NCBI GenBank assembly: GCA_037893225.1
Contig: JAZGUH010000722.1
Span: forward strand, 372,001 to 436,000
DNA length: 64,000 nucleotides
Direction of reading: 5' to 3'
From: Hippasteria phrygiana
Lineage: Eukaryota > Echinodermata > Asteroidea > Valvatida > Goniasteridae
In this document: positions 11,531 to 20,200 of the stretch, piece after piece
Numbering within the stretch: position 1 is the first letter of the stretch
Layout: each line of letters begins with the position of its first letter
Translations under genes and position numbers: made by a program
Notes under the pieces: model-generated
Told to the model about the DNA's origin: nothing
Databases searched by the model: none
What the model saw: only the letters and a program-made list of their open reading frames with translations

Positions 11531-14274
11531 TCAGACTAATGACGTTGTTTCATGAGAATCTGTTGCAGCCGAGTCGACATTTTCCGGCTGAATCACGTCT
11601 ACCTCTTTGTTGGAATCCGACGGGCCACCTCTTTTCGTACGACTCATTTGCATTTTTTCCTTAAGTGCCTCTATGTTGACAATAACAAGATTACCTTCAA
11701 GGTTTGGCATGACTTGTGGATCTGACAAGTTGTCTTCAAACGTATTCAACAAACTTAGAGGTACTTCGTCCTTTGCATCACGGCCTGAAATATGAAAGCT
11801 TTTGACACTGCTGAAGTGTTTTAAGCTGTCTGCAAGGAACCCAACAAATGTCTCCGCAGGGGAGCCGTGAAGGAGATAGAGCGTCTCCAATGTTGCCCAT
11901 GGTGACCATTTCTTTTTCTTCTCCATTTCTGCGAAGACGTGGTCAAACCCATCTTTTGTCACTCCGTAAAGAGACAACCGGAGATCAGTAAGTGCCTGGC
12001 AAGCAGGCATCGACCTTGCTACTGCCTCGAAAGCATCGTCATCAAACTGTTTGTTCAGACGGAGATCGAGCTTCTTTAACTTCTTTAACCGTCCTAACTC
12101 AGCACCCAAGATACAGAGATTCTTTGAACTTAGAATCGTGCCCACGAGAACAAGACTTTCAAGCTCTTTTAGATGAGGCAGGCTTTGAGCCAATTCTCGT
12201 GCTGCACCCGATGAGTGACATTCACCAGACTGTGACTCAATGAGCTCCTGCAGACCCAAAGACTGGACTGTACAGAGGACACTGATATCTGACTGATCGA
12301 CAGGAAACTGAGGCATGTCTTTGTTATCTGACTCGACTCTCTCTCGCAACTCTTTCAATGTGGAAGCGTTGAGACTGGTTTCGTTGGCTTCACCTGAACC
12401 ATTGCTCTTCTGAACAATGGATGTGGAATACTCAAGGTATTCTTGGAGCTCGTCCCAACCATGCTGACCGATACGAAACAAGTCGATCGATTTCAATTTC
12501 AAACTTGTCGCATGTTTTAGAAAATACGCCAAAAGCATGAGTTTGTGGCTAGAAATGCCAGTCAAACGGACTTCCCTTGCACTGAAGAGACTGCCAAATG
12601 TATCAGTTAACGCATCTTTGCAACTGCCTTCGAAATTGACTTCCAGACAAAGCTCAACCAATTTCTGAAACCGCAGCACATCATGAAGGTTTCTGGGATC
12701 TTTTTCTTTCTGTGCTGTGGCTATTGGTAGTAGATATTTAAATGTATGACGGGCACCAGCCTTATTCCTGCTGGCAAATACGAATGCATTTGCCAATTTC
12801 AAGATATCCATCTTCATTTCATTGTTTATACATGCATCGATCAATAAACGCGCGCCTTCTTTATCTTCTCCGGACTTATAAATATAGATACCAGCACATA
12901 CATCTTCAAGTATTTCCAAAACGAAGTACACGTTTTCATCTCCCGCTACTTGTTTACTGTCCCGACAGGTCTGTCCATGTACACCTGTATCGTAACAAAG
13001 AAGCCCCATTCGAATAGCGACATCGAAGACTTCCTCCCCGTTCTCAGAAGAGTCAACAAAGTCCTTTTTACGATAGGAAATCGGATCTCTGCTGATTTGG
13101 CAGATTTTATGTAAGACAACTTTGCCAAGGATTTTCAGTATTTCAATTTGGTTGTCAGAAAATGTTCCCCGATATAGAGAATGTTCCGTTTCTGCGACTG
13201 CGACCTTCCAAGCACTGCTCACATAGTTGATACGTTTAAACATGTCCTGTATCAACAGGAATAACACTTTGCCCAATGTATACTTGATTTTGAAATCTTC
13301 TCGTGACAAACTGCAGAGAACTGCTAGGAAAAGTGGGAGACGTGTGATTTCAGAACTCAGAATGCCGGAATTCAAATAATCTTTGAGTTTCTGTTCTTCT
13401 GATCTGGTGTTTAATCTCTGAAACGTGTCTTCACTGACAGCTTGTGGTGATCCTTCAGTGCTCATAGATGCACCTTGAGTGTTAGTACTTTGCTGTACTT
13501 CTTTAGTGCTGTCAGAGCTTTTTTGTGCCTTTTGAGGGTTGGAACGTTTTGGTAGTTTTTCAAGCACTCTGCGCACGTACTGATGAGCATTTTTTGGCGT
13601 AAAACCAGTAACTGTAACATGACGCAAATTATATTCCTTGAGCACATACTCTTCCAGCTGCGCATATCTGGTGGTCATGACTACTTGGGATTCATCAAGA
13701 CCTTGGTTTTTTATAACCTTCATGGCATCTTTGAAATCGCCTTGATCCTTACAATTATCAACAAGAATGGCTACAGCGTTAGGGTGGGTGGAGCAATAAT
13801 CATTGATGTATTTTGGCAATATTTGTGTATCTTTTGGAAGCATGTGTTGGACGACAGCCTCGCCAAGACTCTTAGCTGTAATGAGGACCTCTGCCGGCAA
13901 AACAAACACTAGCTTTTCCTTACCAAACACTGCACCAGCCCTTTGATTGTACCAATCGTTTACCATTTTGTACAGAAATGTAGTCTTACCGCAACCCGCT
14001 CTGCCCTCAACAAAAACATGATTACTGCAAAACTGCGAAACTCCATCATGAAATAGTTGAGATGCTGAGTTCAATATATATCGAACTGTTCTACCTGCAA
14101 TACGTACGTTAACAAAGAACTCTAACTGGGTGTACAAGTCATCAATTTTTACGTACGCGTAGTCTTCGTCTTCAAGCGTGGCCAAAGGTGTGATTGGAAG
14201 TTTCCCTATCTTGTCTTCCACGAACTGTTTTATTTCTGCCATGAACGCCTCAACATTCAATACTGGAACAGTTT
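11531..14274 (-). CDS. Ig-NACHT A exon 7: NACHT NTPase and LRR-like C-terminus
   Basis: One 2744-base exon. Walker A is GRAGCGKTT (about residues 624-632 of the full protein); the Walker B-like strand is AILVDNCKD (about 702-710), with a single aspartate instead of the usual D-G-x-D-E; the sensor-1-like strand is VVMTTR. The winged-helix region (ITRLPLFLAVLC) follows a serine/threonine-rich spacer. C-terminal leucine repeats include LKELESLVLVG, LKKLKKLDLRLN and ALTDLRLSL. The protein ends in TSLV, which fits a class I PDZ ligand. There is no methionine start near the 5' end; the exon opens at an acceptor (14275-14276), so it is not a separate intracellular gene. Confidence 0.9.
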
Positions 14275-17200
14275 CTAATAAAACAGAAAAGTAGAAACAA
14301 AGTTTCTGAGAAACGACAAGAAATGTTCATTGCAATATGAAGAAGCGCAAAATATAAACATCCACTACGATTATGGAAATCAAGGCGCTTCAGGTACAAT
14401 ATTACGCCCGTTCATCTGGCCCATCAATCGTTCCGTATGCTGCACTGTATGATAACAATTTGCACTGGGTTAAACAAAACCCTTACACGCCCACACCTGC
14501 ACCCATTTAAAGAAGGAAGCAATTTGTTCAAAGTGTCTTGCTCAAGGACACAGGCACCATGACCCCTGTTCGACTGGAATCCACAATCTGCAGACTCATC
14601 ACCAAGATCGTGAGTCCGGTGCACTATACCACGAGGCCGTGAATCTTCAAATCTCAAACATATTGAGAATTCAGTTAGGTTAAAACAAATGAACATCATA
14701 GACCTTTATATCCGTAGTGGCCATCCTCTTTGTTAGCCTTGGATAGGCTCGGGCAAACCGTTTGTGTTTAGATTAATACAGAATTTGACTGAACAAAATA
14801 TATCTCAAAGACGGCCGCTATTCATAAACTGTATTCCATTTACCTTCCATCTCAACTCTGTCGTAGTCACTTCTTTTACTTCTTCGTTTTCGTGTTTTCA
14901 GCCTCCAGAAGATGCAAAGGAGTGTCACAAGAAGAATCAATGGCAGTATGATGCATAAAGCCACAATGAATCCGATGTTAGAATTATGTGGTTCAGCTAC
15001 AAAGTAAATACAAGTAAAGCTGCTTGAATATCAGTATTGCATGGGAGGTCCTCATTACCAATTTGTGCTAAAGGGTCATTACGTGATGTATAATGCCGAA
15101 TCTTGCCAGGAAAAGGGCAAAATCTAAACGATTCAGGTTCTGAAAATGTTGAATCTTCTCCTGAAGCATCATTTTGTTTGGCGCTTTAGGTATATATCAC
15201 CAAAACAATAATGCATACATCTTTCAGTACGCCTACTTGGTTTATGCTAACATTCACATGATTTGGTTTAGCACAAACAACGTTTTTAGAAGAGATTTTA
15301 CTTAATAATCTTCTCTCCCTAAATTTAACAGTGAAACGTCCAGACAAATCGGCCACTATTGCCCGGGTCTTAAACCTAAAGCAATCAAAACTTACCCTCT
15401 ACAACCACGTCTACGTATGATCTGTGAACCACGTCATCTAAGGGGAAGACGTGACACCAGTATCTGACGTCAGTATCTTGGGAGCAATTGATCAGTAGAA
15501 GGGAACCTTCTGAGGAAATGTCAAGGCAGCCATTGTCGTCCGGATCAGACATCGTCTTGGAACCATCTGGTAGATTCACTGTGCCAATCACAGTGGTTAT
15601 GCTAGCCTCAGTAGCGCCATAGGACCAGATCAAGGTTGCTTTGGTCGTCCAAGTGTTTCGTAATCCATGCAGGCAGGGAAGAGTAAATTTTCTGTTGAAA
15701 CCGAAAGTCACCTGGTCACCTGCCGTAGCGTTTCCGCCATCCAGAGGAAATTGTTTTCCTGTATGTTATGAGAGAAATTCCCTTAGAATTACACGTACAG
15801 CCAAAACATTCATATATACACATCCATCAGATGGGAAGGTTTCCGAACCTCTCTTATCCCCAAAAATCTTGGTTTGTTAAATTAATTTTGTAATAAAATC
15901 TATGCTAAATTAAATATTTTTCTTTCAATTTTCGAATAGTTGAGTATATTTTAATGCCATTTAAGTTTATCTCAATTTTGTGTAGGTGGTGTGGTTAGGT
16001 ATATCAATCGCTCCATTGCGCAGTAATGTCGATCACCTAAACCATCAGTGCCTGATATACTTATAAAACAAGCAACTGGAGAACAGTTCCACGCAGTCAT
16101 CTATGTCTCTATTCTTGTATTTTTTGCGAAATAGGAATTTTTGGTAAATATATGGAATAACTCGAATGCGCACCTACCTATAACACGAACTGTGATCAGA
16201 TCAAATGTAGCTCCAGAGCACCTATAGTTCCCAGCATTATCAGTATTCACAGAGGTGAAAACTAGACTGAAGTCACTGCCGAGATCGTACGTAGGGTCAG
16301 CATCAATGATGTTGGTCGACAGGCTGTAATTAACGACCAGGTGACTTGTGGTGTTGATTTTAAGCCACTGCATCTCACAGATTGGGTAACCGGGCGTCCA
16401 ACTTGTGCAGGGAAGTTTCTGCTGAAAATCTTTCCGAAGATAGAAAGATGATGCAGAAGCCTTCACAGCAGTTTCACTAGAGGGGTTTGTATCTGCAACA
16501 TTTAGAAACAATCCAGCACATCAAGATAGCTAAATTCACATAAAAAGAAATAGCAAGCCTGAATTTTTTGGAATTGAATAAAAATGATATCGACTCGTTT
16601 TTCCACTTTGCGTGGCGCTGGGCCGAATTCGTAACTTTGGTAACTATAAGCAAAATAATATACAGCCCGGCAGCCCAACAGACAGACAGACACATTAACA
16701 CAAAAGCATAGCATACTGCAATTAGTGGAGTATCTATGGGGGACCCCCCGTGCACCCCCCCCCCCCCCCCAGAACTAATCCACACCAACTTTTTCTGGTG
16801 CGTTTTAAGGTCCTAAAACACATTTGGGATGTTAACAGTGAAAAAAAACCGATGCTCTGGCGATATCCAAGATGGCAGCCAATATGGCCGCCAAAAATGG
16901 TCAAAATTGGGAAAAGTCATATATCAGCCAAAAAATATGATAAAAACATTTTTTTTAATGTTAGATATATGTTTTTGACCCTTACAAATTCATTTCTGGT
17001 ATTCTTGTTTTGCTATCAGGCTTCAAATTCAAGATGGCGGCCTATATGGCCATCAAAAGTGGTCAAATTTAAGAAAAATTGTATATTTCAGCAAAAAATT
17101 ATGATAAAGGCATAAATTAAATGATTTGATATGTTTTTACCCTTACAAAATACTTTCAAGCATTCTTTTATTTTGCTACCATTCACCAAATTCAAAATGG

Positions 17201-20200
17201 CAGCCAATATGGATGCCAAAAAGTGTCAAATTTGAGAAAAGTCATATATTGGCAAAAAAGGTAAGTGATGAGTGTAAGTAAAAGTTGACATTATGTAGGC
17301 CTATTTGAAAGTCATTTTAAACTCATATCTGGCTTTTTCTGATTTGTAAACATGTTTAAAATTCAAGATTGTGGTCAAAATTACCGTAATAAATTAAAAG
17401 AATTACAAAATACATGTATCAGCAATATATTAAAATAACCATGAACAGTCACTTGATGTTTTGAAAGAGAAAATAATACATATGTATACCAATTCTTTAA
17501 TATCTGGAGGTATCTCATAAAAAGGCTTAAGTAAAACCTATAGACATTTTATATTGCGATTGTCCACCGCTTTAACACACACTTGGTAACACTACTGTTA
17601 AAGACAAAATAATATACCCATTATGTAATTTACAATTGGAGGTATCTCAAATAAAGGCAAAAGTTAAACCTATAGACATTTTATATAGCGATTGTTCACT
17701 GCTTTAACACACACTTGGTATTGTGAAAGACAAAATAATATACCTATTCTGTAATACATCTGGAGGTACCTCAAATAAAAGCAAAAGTTAAACCTATAGA
17801 CATTTTATAATTATAGTGATTGTCCAACGCTTTAACACACACTGGGTATTGTGAAAGACAAAATAATAAACCCATTCTGTAATACATCTGGAGTTATCTC
17901 AAATAAAGGCGAAACTTAAACCTATACACATTTTATATAGCGACTGTCCACCGCTTTCACACTTGATATTTTGAAAGAGGAAAAGCATTGCAATATCTAC
18001 ATTTCATATAGAGATTGTCTACTGCTTTGAATATGACATAGCATTAGTCACTGTCATAGTCGTCAAGACCTGAACAGTCAGATTTATTTACATCATCTCC
18101 ATCGATATCGACATCTTCGTCATCTGACGTTTCCTCTTCTGTGACTTCAGCCAGGATGTCTTCAAGACGGGATTTGCAAGACGGGATGGCAAGACAGGTC
18201 CCTCTGACCACACTGGCTCAATGGAGTCTCCACATCAGGTCCAGCCATTCTCTGTAGGGGGTGGAATTTCCGCATCAGTCCCACCAGATCCACCCTTGCA
18301 TCCTTGGACAGGCAGATTTCCACCACCTGTGACCAGCTAGGTTCTAGTGTCTCCGGAGCTGATTTCGGGAAGATTCCGCAGCTCACCCTTTCCTCCAGCA
18401 ACCACGCCAAATCAAGAAACTCCGGAGTATCACAAAGCGCAAGACCAAGACCAGTCCCAGCCCTGCTTCCACCCATGTAATGGGATCACCTATATCCCCA
18501 CTCCCACAGCCCCGACCCTGGCCATGGGATTTTCTATATCCCTCTACGCCCCCAACCCTCCAGCCGAATGAGATGCTCTGTACCCTCCAACCTGCACCAC
18601 ACCAAACCCCACCTTCGCTCTCAAGAATCCTTCATCACCCGGCACATAGTCAACCTGAGCCAGCGTACCCTGTCCGCGGAAGAGACCTTGTCCCTTGTCC
18701 CTTGTCCCTCGATCATCCCCTGTAGAAGAGATCATCCAACACACCGAACCCACCCTCTGCCATCTTGACAAGCATGCTGCCGATGAGATCCGTCTGCAGA
18801 TCAATCAAGCCCTCCGGAAACACAAACCAGCCAAGCCTAACATCTCCAGACAAGACCGGTCAGCCATCACATCACTGCACCAAGACAAGTCCATCCACAT
18901 TCTTCGAGAGGACAAGGGTAATGCCACTGTCGACAGGGCCGAGTATGACCGCAAGGTGGCAGACATCCTCAACTCGGACTGCCGTGAAATCCGGAAAGAC
19001 CCTACACCATCCATCGAGAGGAGGCTGCAAGGCAAGCGTCTTTCTCTCCAGCGTTCCGGCAACATCTCTCAGTTTGAGCAGACTGCCATCGCCACAGCAG
19101 ATCGCCATCGCCACAGCAGATCACAGACCTAGGGTTTGGCTCCTGTACATTGACACCTTTATCATCTGGCAGCATGGAAGTATAACCTTTGGCTTTTCTT
19201 GGAACACCTCAACGGGCTTCACAGCAGCATCCAGTTCACCATGGAACAAGAAAGAGATGGCAACATCTCATTTCTTGATGTTGAAGTGTCCAGAAAGCGG
19301 GACGGCAGTCTTACCCGCAGTGTCTACCGCAAACCCACCCAAACCGACAGATACCTCCACAGCAGTTCCTTCCATCACCCCAAGATCAAGACTTCCATCA
19401 ACTGGGCCCTCGTCCACAGGGCATACAACGTCTGCGACAAGGAACATCAAACCCAGGAACTCCATCACGTCACCACAGCACTGCAACGCAACGGATACAA
19501 GCCCAGCCAAGTCAAGACACAAGACCCCAGATCCACCCCCGGCCAAAGGGTCGCCTGTACCCAAAGCCAACTAGTTAGGGTCCCTAGTCCTGTTACTCTC
19601 CCCTACTTAGGCAGTACTTCACATCAAATCCAGCGCATCCTCCACAAGCATGGGATTCGAGTCTACCATACAGCCCCCATAAAGATCCAGAATCTGCTGA
19701 CTTCGCACAAGGACCGGTCAGACCCAGAGCGCAGGCCAGGAGTGTACAAGATCCCCTGCCAATGTGGCAAAGTGTACATCGGCGAGACTGGCAGGGACCT
19801 CCCCACCAGACTCAATGAACACAAAGCCCATGGCAGAAAAGGAGACTATGAGAAATCATCCATAGTCAAACACTCCCACACCGAAGACCATCAGATCAAC
19901 TGGAGCCAGGCCGAACTCATCACCAGCATCGAACGCTGGTACCCCTGCCGCATCAGAGAAGCCATTGAAATCTTCAAGCACAACACGGTTCCCCAAGACA
20001 TCGGTTTCTCCATCAGCGACATCTGGGGCCCCATCCTTACCTCCCAGTCCAATGGGTCTCCTATACCCCAGGATAACTTACATGTAGTTATCCAGCCTAT
20101 GGGTCCCATATACCCTTGGCAACCTCCCCCTTCGCACCCTTCCTTCAGAATGACACGCCTCAATGATCATCCAGCATCCCCAAGCCCTGCAGGAGTTTGC

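Noticed and set aside
12742..13017. Plus-strand frames of 60-110 codons opposite the NACHT exon
   Set aside because: Shadows of the minus-strand coding exon; they recur in copy B only because the exon is conserved.
11531..14260. A single-exon cytosolic NLR gene starting near 14260
   Set aside because: The first codon of that frame is TTG, the sequence opens at a splice acceptor (14275-14276), and its phase matches the TM exon exactly in both copies.
18480..18804. Small proline-rich proteins in several frames at 18.5-18.8 kb
   Set aside because: Overlapping frames in GC-rich Penelope 5' DNA, with no conserved motif until about 18640.
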